Origin: Bacillota bacterium
GTDB taxonomy: Bacteria; Bacillota; Clostridia; Peptostreptococcales; Anaerovoracaceae
Direction of reading: 5' to 3'
DNA: 47,539 bases
Assembly (NCBI GenBank): GCA_021769295.1
Contig: JAETTD010000019.1
Coordinates: 1 to 47,539 of the forward strand
In this document: positions 34,688-43,421 of the stretch, piece after piece
Numbering within the stretch: position 1 is the first letter of the stretch
Layout of the letters: every line of letters starts with the position of its first letter
The notes under the pieces: model-generated
Database searches by the model: none
What the model saw: only the letters and a program-made list of their open reading frames with translations
Told to the model about the DNA's origin: nothing
Translations under genes and position numbers: made by a program

Positions 34688-35203
34688 TTAATCCAGCTCA
34701 GCAATGATTTTATCGTGGAGCAAAGCAAAAGTTCCGGGACAGTTATCAAGCTGGCCGCTTTCTATAAGGGTAGCAGTGCCGGCACACAGGGCGGTTACTG
34801 CAAAGAGCCGCTCTTCCGTGTTGCCGTAGCTTTTTTCAGAACATATTTTTTCTATCTCGGAAGAAAGTTTTTCGTTAAAGGCGTTACTCATTCCGAAAAG
34901 AGGATTGGAAATCTTAAACCTGACGTTTGCCACACATAGCTGCGCGGCCCTCTCTGCCGGGTCGTCAAAAGAAGAAGAAATCTGAATACTCAGATGCTCC
35001 CATTTTTCTTCCACATAAGCGATAATCTCTTTTATAAACTCATCTTTATTCTTAAAATGCTTGTATGGCGCCGCACAGCTTGCACCGCAGGCAGAGGCCA
35101 CTCTGCGCAGGGAAAAATCCGATACGCCGTGGGAAATTATTTCATCTATTCCGGCCGCCAGCAGCTTTTCTTTCAGAACAACGGTGCTATCAATGTCTTC
35201 CAT
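34688..35203 (-). CDS. TetR-family transcriptional regulator
   Basis: A 171-residue repressor-type protein. The N-terminal helix-turn-helix (residues ~10-55: KLLAAGIDEIISHGVSDFSLRRVASACG, then APYKHFKNKDEFI) is typical of TetR. The rest is a variable ligand-binding domain with a TetR_C-like helix bundle, and the ligand is unknown. GGAGAATG precedes the ATG. It diverges from the aromatic amino-acid operon. A 19-bp palindrome sits at its own predicted start site and a near copy at that of the operon, so it is likely autoregulated and controls aromatic synthesis. That function is inference. Confidence 0.87.
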   Translation of the reverse strand: MEDIDSTVVLKEKLLAAGIDEIISHGVSDFSLRRVASACGASCAAPYKHFKNKDEFIKEIIAYVEEKWEHLSIQISSSFDDPAERAAQLCVANVRFKISNPLFGMSNAFNEKLSSEIEKICSEKSYGNTEERLFAVTALCAGTATLIESGQLDNCPGTFALLHDKIIAELD

Positions 35204-35215
35204 TTCATTCTCCTT

Positions 35216-35234
35216 AAGTTAATAATGTTAACTT
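35216..35234. promoter_or_regulatory. Candidate TetR operator at the tetR start site
   Basis: AAGTTAA and TTAACTT, perfect 7-bp arms with a five-base centre, lie between the tetR -10 and its start codon. Confidence 0.6.
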
Positions 35235-35235
35235 T

Positions 35236-35264
35236 ATTATAGTATTTATAAAAACATTATGCAA
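35236..35264 (-). promoter_or_regulatory. Promoter of the tetR gene
   Basis: On the minus strand TTGCAT (35259-35264) and TATAAT (35236-35241) have a 17-bp spacer. The operator palindrome begins one base after the -10 in the direction of transcription. Confidence 0.7.
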
Positions 35265-35281
35265 TATTTTTCTTGGAAGTG

Positions 35282-35310
35282 TTGACTTATAAAGAAAAAC
35301 TGCTTATAAT
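35282..35310 (+). promoter_or_regulatory. Promoter of the pheA-aro-tyrA operon
   Basis: TTGACT (35282-35287) and TATAAT (35305-35310) have a 17-bp spacer. Transcription would begin near 35317, at the edge of the second operator palindrome. Confidence 0.8.
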
Positions 35311-35316
35311 TCAATG

Positions 35317-35335
35317 TAGTTAACAGTGATAACTT
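35317..35335. promoter_or_regulatory. Candidate TetR operator at the aro operon start site
   Basis: TAGTTAACAGTGATAACTT matches the 35216-35234 site at 12 of 14 arm positions, with the same five-base centre length. Confidence 0.6.
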
Positions 35336-35365
35336 ATCACAAATAAAGGCTTTACGGAGATTAAA

Positions 35366-36466
35366 ATGGAACAGTTAAAGGACATTAGACAGAAAATTAC
35401 TGAAACGGATAACAAGATGGCGGAACTTTTTGTACAGAGAATGGAACTCGTAGGAAAAGTTGCGGAATATAAAAAAGAAAACAGCCTGCCCATATATGAC
35501 CCTGAGCGTGAGGAGCAAGTGGTTGCAGAGGGCATAAAGCGCATAAAAGAAGATAAACTTAAACCTTACTATGTAAGCTTTCTGAAAAACAACATGGAGA
35601 TTTCCAGAAGATACCAAAGCGGCATTTTGGAAGGCCTTAAGGTTGCTTACAGCGGTACGGAAGGCGCATTTGCTCATATCGCCGCATCCAAGATTTTCCC
35701 CAATGCCCGCAAGATTGCATACACAAGCTTTAAAAAGGCGTATGATGCCGTGGAAAAAGGAGAATGCGACTGCGCCGTGCTGCCTGTCGAAAACAGCTTT
35801 GCCGGAGATGTGGATCAAGTCAATGATTTGATGTTTTCAGGAAGCCTGTTTATAAACGGCATGTATGACCTTGCGGTTACCCATGATTTGCTTGGAATTC
35901 CGGGAACAACTTTAAAGGATGTTAAGACGGTGGTGAGCCATGCTCAGGCACTGTCACAAAGCTCGTCTTTTATAAAAGAAAACGGCCTTAAAGAAATTGA
36001 GTATTCAAATACGGCTCTGGCTGCTGAATATGTTAAAAATCAGAACCAAAAGAGCATTGCAGCGGTGGCAAGCGCAGAATCTGCAAAATTGTTCGGTCTT
36101 GAAGTGATTGCAAGAAGCATAAACGACGACCGCTCCAACACTACGAGATTCGGAGTGTTTTCACATGTGGACAGCAAAGTTTCAAAGGCAGACGGAAAGG
36201 CGTATTTTTCGCTGGTATTTACCGCAAGAGATGAAGCCGGCTCATTGGCGGAAGCCTTAAGCATAATAGGACGTCACGGATTCAATATGAGAACACTGCG
36301 CTCAAGACCCATGAAAGACCTTTTGTGGAATTATTATTTCTATGTGGAAGCAAAAGGCGATATATACGGTGAAGAGGGCAGAAAATGCGTAGAAGAAATG
36401 AAAAGCTGCTGTGATAAGATTAAAATCTTAGGTTCTTACAACAATCTGCACGACCAGGAGGTATAA
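35366..36466 (+). CDS. pheA: Chorismate mutase / prephenate dehydratase (P-protein)
   Basis: A bifunctional 366-residue enzyme converting chorismate to prephenate and prephenate to phenylpyruvate. Residues ~1-80 are an AroQ-type chorismate mutase (LKDIRQKITETDNKMAELFVQRM). Residues ~90-270 are the dehydratase, with the diagnostic NTTRFGVF near 262. The C terminus is an ACT domain (DEAGSLAEALSIIGRHGFNMRTLRSRPMKD). The usual ESRP of the phenylalanine site reads RSRP here. First gene of the aromatic operon, with aroB two bases after its stop. The start follows TTTACGGAGATTAAA. Confidence 0.95.
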   Translation: MEQLKDIRQKITETDNKMAELFVQRMELVGKVAEYKKENSLPIYDPEREEQVVAEGIKRIKEDKLKPYYVSFLKNNMEISRRYQSGILEGLKVAYSGTEGAFAHIAASKIFPNARKIAYTSFKKAYDAVEKGECDCAVLPVENSFAGDVDQVNDLMFSGSLFINGMYDLAVTHDLLGIPGTTLKDVKTVVSHAQALSQSSSFIKENGLKEIEYSNTALAAEYVKNQNQKSIAAVASAESAKLFGLEVIARSINDDRSNTTRFGVFSHVDSKVSKADGKAYFSLVFTARDEAGSLAEALSIIGRHGFNMRTLRSRPMKDLLWNYYFYVEAKGDIYGEEGRKCVEEMKSCCDKIKILGSYNNLHDQEV

Positions 36467-36468
36467 AA

Positions 36469-37470
36469 ATGATAATACCTGTAAATTTGGGTAAAAAGAG
36501 TTACGATATAACCCTGCAAAGAGGCGCTTTAAAGAGAACCGGGGAAATCTTCGATTTGGACAGAAAGGCTTTGATAGTTACCGATAAAGGCGTGCCCAAA
36601 GAGTATGTCCGGGAGGTCTGCAAAGCTTGCAGAGATCATGTGACGGTTATAATCAAAGCAGGAGAAGAGTCAAAAAATCTTGAGAATTTTCAAAAACTGT
36701 GCGAAGCAATGCTCAAAAATAATTTCGGCAGAAAAGACTGCGTCATCGCTGTCGGCGGAGGAGTTGTCGGCGATTTGGCAGGTTTTGCCGCAGCATGTTT
36801 TATGAGAGGAATAGACTTTTATAATATTCCCACAACCCTTCTGTCGCAGGTGGATTCGTCCGTAGGAGGAAAAACCGCCGTGGATTTTTGCGGAATAAAG
36901 AATATCATAGGAGCCTTCCACCAGCCGAAGGCAGTGCTCATCGACCCTGACGTTTTGGATACGTTGGACGAAAGGCAGTTTGCATGCGGAGCAGCCGAAG
37001 CTGTTAAAATGGCCGTGACTTGCGATGAAAAATTGTTTGAACTGATAGAAACCAAAGGCGTCAAGACAAATACCGAGGCAGTGATAGAAGGAGCATTGAA
37101 GATAAAAGCCAAAGTCGTTGAAGCAGATGAAACCGAAGCGGGACTGAGAAGGGTTTTGAACTTCGGACACACGCTGGGGCACGGAATTGAAAGCGCTACG
37201 GGACTTCTCCACGGAGAATGCGTCGCCTTGGGAATGATACCTATGACTGCTCCTTCGCTGCGAAACAGGCTTGCGGCAGTTCTTGAAGCAGAGAATCTTC
37301 CGACACAATGCAAGGCGCCAAGCGCAAAGGTTATCGAAGCGGCCATGCACGATAAAAAAGCCCAAGGAGGAGCAGTAGTAACCGTAAGAGTAGATAAAGC
37401 GGGAAGCTATAAGTTTGTCAAATCCACGGGGGAAGAACTTTTGAAAGATTACGAGGAGGCATTCCTATGA
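36469..37470 (+). CDS. aroB: 3-Dehydroquinate synthase
   Basis: Second step of the shikimate pathway: DAHP to 3-dehydroquinate, using NAD+ and a divalent metal. It has 333 residues. NAD-binding VGGGVVGDLAGFAAACFMRGI is at ~92-112. YNIPTTLLSQVDSSVGGKTAVD (~114-135) carries the lysine and substrate contacts. The zinc ligands are the glutamate in ACGAAEAVKMA and the histidines in FGHTLGHGIE and LLHGECVALGM. AGGAGG within the end of pheA serves the start. It overlaps aroC by four bases. Confidence 0.96.
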   Translation: MIIPVNLGKKSYDITLQRGALKRTGEIFDLDRKALIVTDKGVPKEYVREVCKACRDHVTVIIKAGEESKNLENFQKLCEAMLKNNFGRKDCVIAVGGGVVGDLAGFAAACFMRGIDFYNIPTTLLSQVDSSVGGKTAVDFCGIKNIIGAFHQPKAVLIDPDVLDTLDERQFACGAAEAVKMAVTCDEKLFELIETKGVKTNTEAVIEGALKIKAKVVEADETEAGLRRVLNFGHTLGHGIESATGLLHGECVALGMIPMTAPSLRNRLAAVLEAENLPTQCKAPSAKVIEAAMHDKKAQGGAVVTVRVDKAGSYKFVKSTGEELLKDYEEAFL

Positions 37471-38558
37471 AGAATACATTCGGAATCGCATTGTCAATAA
37501 CACTGTTCGGCGAGAGCCACGGAACTGCAATCGGAGCGGTTCTTGACGGAATAGCCCCGGGAATAAAAATAGACGAAGAATATATCGAAGAAAAGCTCGC
37601 CCAAAGAAAGCCAAAGGGAAAAATATCCACCAAAAGGAGGGAGCCCGATAAATCGGAGATAGTAAGCGGCGTATTCAACGGATATACTACGGGAAGTCCC
37701 CTGTGTATAGTCATAAAAAACCAGGATACTAAAAGCAAAGATTACGAAGAGGTTGCAAGGCTTGCAAGACCTTCCCATGCGGACTTTACGGCGTTCTGCA
37801 AGTACGAAGGCTTTGAAGATTATCGAGGAGGCGGCCATTTTTCCGGAAGGATAACGGCAGCTCTTGTGGCCTCAGGAGCCATACTGATGAAGGCGCTCGA
37901 AAATAAGGGCATATATATCGGCACCCATATAAAGAACTGTCACGGTGTTTGCGACCAGAATTTTGATAAATACAGAGATGACATAGAAGCCCTGAATTCA
38001 TTGGAGTTTCCTGTGCTCAATCAGGATGCGGCTCAGAAGATGAAAGATGAAATATTAAAGGCGGCTTCAGAAGGCGACAGCGTCGGAGGCATTTTGGAAA
38101 CTGCCGTCATAGGAGTTCCTGCAGGAGTGGGAGAACCGTGGTTCGATACTTTTGAAGGCATGCTGTCCCACGGAATATTTTCGGTGCCCGCAGTAAAAGG
38201 AATAGAATTCGGCGCGGGTTTTGACATGGCATACATGAAAGGATCCGAAGCCAACGATGCAATGCGGTATAAGGACGGGGAGATAGTGACGGAGACCAAT
38301 AACAACGGAGGCATAAACGGAGGAATCAGCAACGGAATGCCCATAATATTCAGAACTGCAATCAAGCCTACCCCTTCCATATTCAAAAGCCAGCAGACCA
38401 TAGATTTTAAAAACAAAGAAAACGCAACTTTAAATCTCAAGGGAAGACATGACCCTGCCATAATTCACAGAGCGAGGGCAGTTGTTGATGCGATAACGGC
38501 CTTTACCGTTGCAGACCTTCTTACGGCACGTTTCGGAACCGATTTTTTAAAGGAGTAG
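37467..38558 (+). CDS. aroC: Chorismate synthase
   Basis: Last shared step: EPSP to chorismate, needing reduced FMN. It has 363 residues. Signatures are LFGESHGTAIGAVLDG near the N terminus, RPSHADFTAFCKYEGFEDYRGGGHFSGR (~101-128) and the C-terminal GRHDPAIIHRARAVVDA. AAGGAGGC-like purines in the end of aroB and the ATGA overlap suggest translational coupling. Reduced flavin must come from another protein; none is encoded in the operon. Confidence 0.96.
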   Translation: MKNTFGIALSITLFGESHGTAIGAVLDGIAPGIKIDEEYIEEKLAQRKPKGKISTKRREPDKSEIVSGVFNGYTTGSPLCIVIKNQDTKSKDYEEVARLARPSHADFTAFCKYEGFEDYRGGGHFSGRITAALVASGAILMKALENKGIYIGTHIKNCHGVCDQNFDKYRDDIEALNSLEFPVLNQDAAQKMKDEILKAASEGDSVGGILETAVIGVPAGVGEPWFDTFEGMLSHGIFSVPAVKGIEFGAGFDMAYMKGSEANDAMRYKDGEIVTETNNNGGINGGISNGMPIIFRTAIKPTPSIFKSQQTIDFKNKENATLNLKGRHDPAIIHRARAVVDAITAFTVADLLTARFGTDFLKE

Positions 38559-38561
38559 GAA

Positions 38562-39800
38562 ATGACAGAATACGGACTTATAGGGGCAAAGCTGGGCCAC
38601 AGCTTTTCAAAAGAAATACATTCGATGATAGCGGATTACGACTATGGGCTGATTGAGCTTAATGCCGATGAACTGGTTGACTTTTTAAAGGAAAAGAATT
38701 TCAAAGCCGTAAACGTTACCATACCGTACAAGCAGGATGTGATTCCTTTGCTCGACGAGATAACGGATGAGGCAAAAAGCATCGGAGCAGTCAACTGCAT
38801 AAAAAACGACGGAGGAAAGCTTATCGGTCACAACACCGATTTTGACGGTCTTATGGCTCTGATTAACCATGCGGGAGTCAATGTAAAAGGAGAAAAAGTT
38901 TTAATCCTCGGAACGGGAGGCACTTCCGACACCGCTAATGGGGTTTGCAGGGCTCTTGGAGCAAAAGAGATAATCAAGGTGAGCCGCAGCGGCAAAAACA
39001 AAGCGGCGACTTATGAACAGGTTTATGCAAACCATAAAGATGCAGGAGTAATCATCAACACCACGCCCTGCGGAATGTATCCCAATATATACAAAGCTCC
39101 TTTGGACATATGTAAGTTTAACAGCTTAAAGGGCGTTTTGGATGTGGTTTACAACCCTCTCAAAACACAGCTCGTATCACGGGCTTTATCAGAGGGAATC
39201 AAAGCAGAAGGCGGCCTTTACATGTTGGTTGCCCAAGCCGTAAAAGCGTCCGAATTTTTCCTTTCGGCAAAATACGAAAGATCATTGACGGATAAAATAT
39301 ATTCAAAACTCCATGCTCAAAAGAGCAATATCATACTGACGGGTATGCCGGCCAGCGGCAAGACCACCATAGGAAAGCTGATTGCCGCCGCTCTTGGGAG
39401 AGAGTTTTACGATACGGATGAACTGATTACAGAAAAACAAGGTATGGCTATATCTGAAATATTTGAAAAATACGGTGAAGCTGTTTTCCGGGATATGGAA
39501 TCGGACGCAATCAATGAAGTGTCCGGAAAAAGCGGAATAATAATCGCCACCGGAGGAGGAGCCGTGCTCAGAAAAGAAAATACGGATGCTCTCAAAATGA
39601 ACGGGAAAATATTTTTCATAGACAGAGACCCAAAGCTTCTTGCTCCTACGGCAGACAGGCCGACGGCATTTAACAGACAGGAGATTATGAAGAGATACAA
39701 GGAACGATACCCCGTCTACATATCTACGGCAGATTATGTGATTAAAAATGAGACTACGGCAGCAAAGGCCGCAGAGCGGATTTTGGAGGAATTAAAATGA
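38562..39800 (+). CDS. aroE: Shikimate dehydrogenase / shikimate kinase fusion (AroE-AroK)
   Basis: A 412-residue two-domain protein. Residues ~1-245 are shikimate dehydrogenase, with GAKLGHSFSKEIHS, the catalytic lysine in VNVTIPYKQDV, GHNTDFDG and the NADP loop ILGTGGTSDTANGV. Residues ~258-412 are shikimate kinase, with Walker A GMPASGKTTIGK, the YDTDELI and ATGGGAVLR shikimate-binding segments, and the ADRPT lid. No frameshift or internal stop separates them, and the linker is about 15 residues. The two activities are consecutive in the pathway, so the fusion joins reduction and phosphorylation. It starts three bases after aroC. Confidence 0.95.
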   Translation: MTEYGLIGAKLGHSFSKEIHSMIADYDYGLIELNADELVDFLKEKNFKAVNVTIPYKQDVIPLLDEITDEAKSIGAVNCIKNDGGKLIGHNTDFDGLMALINHAGVNVKGEKVLILGTGGTSDTANGVCRALGAKEIIKVSRSGKNKAATYEQVYANHKDAGVIINTTPCGMYPNIYKAPLDICKFNSLKGVLDVVYNPLKTQLVSRALSEGIKAEGGLYMLVAQAVKASEFFLSAKYERSLTDKIYSKLHAQKSNIILTGMPASGKTTIGKLIAAALGREFYDTDELITEKQGMAISEIFEKYGEAVFRDMESDAINEVSGKSGIIIATGGGAVLRKENTDALKMNGKIFFIDRDPKLLAPTADRPTAFNRQEIMKRYKERYPVYISTADYVIKNETTAAKAAERILEELK

Positions 39801-40240
39801 AGATGCTGATTATAAACGGCCCAAACCTCAATATGCTTGGAGTGAGGGAACCGGATAAATACGGAAACGAGACTTACGAAGATCTTTTAAAACGAATAGA
39901 GAAACACTGCCGTGAAAAAGACATAGAAACCGAGTTTTATCAGTCAAATCACGAAGGAGATTTGGTGGACAGGATACAGCAGGCATATTTCGATAAGACA
40001 GACGGTATCGTGATAAATCCCGGAGCATACACCCACACCAGCATAGCCATTTTGGATGCGCTTAAAAGCGTGAGCATTCCGGCGGCGGAGGTACATATTT
40101 CCAACGTAAAAGAAAGAGAGGATTTCAGACAGGTGAGCTATATAAGAGCTGCCTGCTGCTTTACGGTTATGGGACACGGTACCGACGGCTATATGGAAGC
40201 GATAGATTATTTGGCAGATAAAATCGGAGAAAATATATGA
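39797..40240 (+). CDS. aroQ: 3-Dehydroquinate dehydratase, type II
   Basis: Third pathway step: 3-dehydroquinate to 3-dehydroshikimate. This is the small dodecameric type II enzyme, 147 residues. IINGPNLNMLGVREPDKYG carries the catalytic tyrosine and arginine, with INPGAYTHTSIAILDAL and EVHISNVKERE (the active histidine) further on. It overlaps the genes on both sides by four bases, with AGGAGG-like purines just upstream (TTTTGGAGGAAT). Confidence 0.97.
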   Translation: MKMLIINGPNLNMLGVREPDKYGNETYEDLLKRIEKHCREKDIETEFYQSNHEGDLVDRIQQAYFDKTDGIVINPGAYTHTSIAILDALKSVSIPAAEVHISNVKEREDFRQVSYIRAACCFTVMGHGTDGYMEAIDYLADKIGENI

Positions 40241-41457
40241 AAGTAAAGATTACCAAAGGAAAAGCGGCAGGTTTTATAGAAGCTCCGCCGTCAAAGAGCA
40301 TGGCTCACAGACTTCTGATATGCGCAGGACTTTCGAAAGGCACATGCACCGTCCACGGAATCGCAGACTCCGAAGACGTCCTTGCAACCATAGACTGTCT
40401 TGAAGCAATGGGAGTCAGATGTGAGAAAAAGGGAACCGACATTACGGTGACAGGTACGGATATAAGAAAGGCTTCGCCCGGCCGAGTGCTCCAATGCAGA
40501 GAAAGCGGAAGCACCTTAAGATTTTTTGTGCCCCTTTGCCTGCTGTCCGGATTCAATGCGGCGCTCACGGGCAGCGAAAGATTGCTTGAGAGGCCTCTCG
40601 GCATTTATAAAAATCTATGCGAAGAACGCAAACTGCTTTTTTCTCAGGATAAAAACAGCGTCATGGTGAAGGGCCCCTTAAAAGCGGGCAAGTATAAACT
40701 GGCGGGAAACATATCAAGTCAGTTTATCAGCGGATTGCTTTTTGCCCTGCCTCTATTGGAGGGAGACAGCCTGCTTAAAATAACACCGCCCATTGAGAGC
40801 AGGTCGTATATAGATATGACCATTTCGGCGTTGAACGTGTTCGGCGTAAAAGTCCGGTGGAAGGATGAAAATACAATCTTTATCAAAGGCAATCAGGAAT
40901 ACTGCGCAGAGGAAGCCTTCGTGGAAGGAGACTATTCCAATGCGGCGTTCTTTGAAGCTCTGAACCTGTTCGGAGGCAATGTGAAAATAGGTAATTTGAT
41001 GACGGACAGCATACAGGGCGATAAGGTATACGGTAAGATGTTTAAACAACTGGAGAGCGGAACGCCCATATTGAATGTGTCCGACTGCCCCGACCTGGGG
41101 CCCATACTTTTTGCCGTTGCGGCGGCCAAAAACGGAGGCGTCTTTTCGGGAACCAGCAGGCTTAAGATAAAAGAAAGCAATCGGGGCGAAGTCATGGCGG
41201 AGGAACTTAAAAAATTCGGCGCATCGGTTGCCGTATATGATGATGAGATAGTCATTTACCCGGCAAAATTCAATGTGCCCAAAGAACCTCTTAACGGACA
41301 TAACGACCACAGGATAGTGATGACAGAAGCCATTTTGCTGACCCTTACGGGAGGCACCATAGAAGGAGCAGAAGCAGTTACCAAAAGTTTTCCGGACTTT
41401 TTTGAAAAACTGACATCTTTGGGAATCGAGGTAGAAGAAATTGAAAATCAACAATAA
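40237..41457 (+). CDS. aroA: 3-Phosphoshikimate 1-carboxyvinyltransferase (EPSP synthase)
   Basis: Joins shikimate 3-phosphate and phosphoenolpyruvate. It has 406 residues. Signatures are PPSKSMAHRLLICAGLS near the N terminus, RESGSTLRFFVPLCLLSG (~88-105; the usual NAGT/G loop here reads ESGSTLRF), SSQFISGLLFALPL, DYSNAAFFEALNLFGG, and the C-terminal KESNRGEVMAEEL and NGHNDHRIVMTEA. The ESGSTLRF form is common in Firmicutes class II enzymes. It overlaps aroQ by four bases and tyrA by 17. Confidence 0.95.
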   Translation: MKVKITKGKAAGFIEAPPSKSMAHRLLICAGLSKGTCTVHGIADSEDVLATIDCLEAMGVRCEKKGTDITVTGTDIRKASPGRVLQCRESGSTLRFFVPLCLLSGFNAALTGSERLLERPLGIYKNLCEERKLLFSQDKNSVMVKGPLKAGKYKLAGNISSQFISGLLFALPLLEGDSLLKITPPIESRSYIDMTISALNVFGVKVRWKDENTIFIKGNQEYCAEEAFVEGDYSNAAFFEALNLFGGNVKIGNLMTDSIQGDKVYGKMFKQLESGTPILNVSDCPDLGPILFAVAAAKNGGVFSGTSRLKIKESNRGEVMAEELKKFGASVAVYDDEIVIYPAKFNVPKEPLNGHNDHRIVMTEAILLTLTGGTIEGAEAVTKSFPDFFEKLTSLGIEVEEIENQQ

Positions 41458-42307
41458 AACAAACATACTGATAGTGGGGCTTGGTATTGTGGGAGGCAGC
41501 TATGCCAGAGGCTTTACCAAAAAAGGCTTTAAGGTGCATGCCATAGATACCAATCCCGAAACCATAGAGTTCGCCCTTAAAAACAATATAATAGCAGAGG
41601 GCACCACTGAAATAGACGCAGAGCTTATAGGCAAAGCGGATATAGTTATCTCAGGCCTGTATCCTCATACCTTTAAGGAATGGATAAAAGAAAATCAAAA
41701 ATACTTTAAAAGCGGAGCGCTGATAACGGATGTTACCGGCGTAAAAGGCTGCATCGTATATGATGTGCAGAACATGCTCAGGGAAGACTGCGAATACATT
41801 GCTGCCCACCCTATGGCAGGGTGCGAAAGGCTGGGAGTGCAAAACAGCAACGAAAAAATATTTTACGATGCCAATTACATAGTAGTCCCTACGGAAAAAA
41901 ACACGGAAGAAGCCATAGATACTTGCAGGCATATAGGTGAAATTCTACAGTTTGCGCGCATTTCCGAGATTTCGCCGGAAGAACACGATGAAATGATAGG
42001 TTTTGTTTCCCAACTCACTCACTGTATCGCAATGTCGCTGATGACCTGCGACCATACCGAAAATCTTGAGGACTACACAGGCGACTCCTTCAGAGACCTG
42101 ACCAGAATCGCCAGAATAGACGAGACACTGTGGAGCGAATTGTTTTTACTCAACAAGGATGCATTGCTTCATCAGATGAAACTATTTACCATGGAAATTT
42201 CAAAGCTGGAAAGAATGCTTATGGAAGCCGATAAGGAGGGCATCAAGGATATGATGAGACGCTCTACGGCAAGAAGAAAACTTTTTGACAAGGAAAGGAT
42301 GGATTAG
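41441..42307 (+). CDS. tyrA: Prephenate dehydrogenase
   Basis: Oxidises prephenate to 4-hydroxyphenylpyruvate with NAD(P)+, towards tyrosine. It has 288 residues. The N-terminal Rossmann motif is LIVGLGIVGGSYARGFTKKGF, and DVTGVKG, AAHPMAGCERLG and FVSQLTHCIAMSL mark the substrate domain. No ACT domain is present, so feedback by tyrosine is not evident. The start is TTG, inside the end of aroA; the preceding GAGGTAGAAG is a usable ribosome binding site. An alternative start cannot be excluded because the first residues are poorly conserved. Confidence 0.93.
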   Translation: MKINNKTNILIVGLGIVGGSYARGFTKKGFKVHAIDTNPETIEFALKNNIIAEGTTEIDAELIGKADIVISGLYPHTFKEWIKENQKYFKSGALITDVTGVKGCIVYDVQNMLREDCEYIAAHPMAGCERLGVQNSNEKIFYDANYIVVPTEKNTEEAIDTCRHIGEILQFARISEISPEEHDEMIGFVSQLTHCIAMSLMTCDHTENLEDYTGDSFRDLTRIARIDETLWSELFLLNKDALLHQMKLFTMEISKLERMLMEADKEGIKDMMRRSTARRKLFDKERMD

Positions 42308-42312
42308 AACAT

Positions 42313-43341
42313 ATGAATATGGAATTTAAACGCAAGCTTCCCATACCTAAGGATATAAAGGAAATGTTTCCCATAAGTCCCGAATATCAGGCAAAAAGGG
42401 AAGCGCGGGATAAAGAAATAAAAGAAATCTTTTCAGGAAAGTCGGACAGGTTTTTACTTATCATAGGACCTTGCTCTGCCGACAACGAAGAAGCGGTGCT
42501 TGATTATCTCAGCCGCCTGAGAAAGGTACAAGACAAAGTAGAGGATAAGATCTGCATAATTCCGAGAGTGTACACCAACAAACCGAGGACCACAGGAACA
42601 GGATACAAAGGAATGCTGCACCAACCGGACCCAAATGCGACCGAAGACATGCTTAAAGGCATAATAACGGTCAGGGAGACATATATAAGGGCGATGAAGG
42701 AAACCGAATTCTTCTGCGCTGACGAAATTCTTTACCCGGAGAATTACAGATATCTTAGCGATGTGCTGTCTTACGTTGCGGTAGGCGCACGGTCCGTTGA
42801 AAATCAGTTCCACAGACTTACGGCCAGCGGTCTGGACATACCGGTGGGCATGAAAAACCCTACCAGCGGCGATTTTTCGGTTATGATGAATTCTCTTATC
42901 GCAGCTCAAAGCTCTCATACATTTATATACAGAAACTGGGAAGTGGAGAGTCAGGGAAACCCTTACGCCCATGTGATATTGAGAGGGTACATGAACAAGA
43001 GAGGACAGTCGTTGCCTAACTATCATTATGAGGATTTGAGAACCGTATGCGACATGTACTTAAAATCCGACTTGGAAAATCCTTCAATCATCGTAGATAC
43101 CAATCATGCAAACTCGGGCAAAAAATATCTGGAGCAGATAAGAATTTCGAGAGAAGTAATCCAGTCGAGAAAGTTCAGCAAAGATATAGGCAAAATGGTA
43201 AAAGGTCTCATGATAGAAAGCTACATCAAGGACGGATGTCAGCCTATAGACGGCGAGGTTTACGGCCAGTCCATTACAGACCCTTGCCTCGGCTGGGAAA
43301 AGACGGAAAAACTCATATATGACATAGCAGAATGGGTATAG
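42313..43341 (+). CDS. aroF: 3-Deoxy-7-phosphoheptulonate synthase (DAHP synthase, AroF/G/H type)
   Basis: First committed shikimate step: phosphoenolpyruvate plus erythrose 4-phosphate. A 342-residue type I-alpha enzyme, with FLLIIGPCSADNEEAVLDYL, IPRVYTNKPRTTGTGYKG (~73-90), PVGMKNPTSGDFSVMMNSL, TNHANSGKK and the C-terminal DGCQPIDGEVYGQSITDPCLGW. No ACT or chorismate mutase domain is fused to it. It is the last gene of the operon, five bases after tyrA, and ends in a terminator shared with folT. Placing the entry enzyme last is unusual. Confidence 0.95.
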   Translation: MNMEFKRKLPIPKDIKEMFPISPEYQAKREARDKEIKEIFSGKSDRFLLIIGPCSADNEEAVLDYLSRLRKVQDKVEDKICIIPRVYTNKPRTTGTGYKGMLHQPDPNATEDMLKGIITVRETYIRAMKETEFFCADEILYPENYRYLSDVLSYVAVGARSVENQFHRLTASGLDIPVGMKNPTSGDFSVMMNSLIAAQSSHTFIYRNWEVESQGNPYAHVILRGYMNKRGQSLPNYHYEDLRTVCDMYLKSDLENPSIIVDTNHANSGKKYLEQIRISREVIQSRKFSKDIGKMVKGLMIESYIKDGCQPIDGEVYGQSITDPCLGWEKTEKLIYDIAEWV

Positions 43342-43367
43342 CAGCGGCTATGCTGAAATAAAAAAAC

Positions 43368-43419
43368 AGGTCTGCCTTGCATTAACGGTTACTATACCGT
43401 CAATGGGGCAGACCTTTTT
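43368..43419. terminator. Bidirectional terminator between aroF and folT
   Basis: AGGTCTGCC (43368-43376) pairs with GGCAGACCT (43407-43415). An inner CATT-ACGG/CCGT-AATG stem lies between, with T on the right and A on the left. Confidence 0.82.
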
Positions 43420-43421
43420 AA

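Noticed and set aside
34565-34939. Plus-strand 124-codon frame downstream of rqcP
   Set aside because: It is antisense to the TetR gene and crosses the inverted repeat; no start signal.
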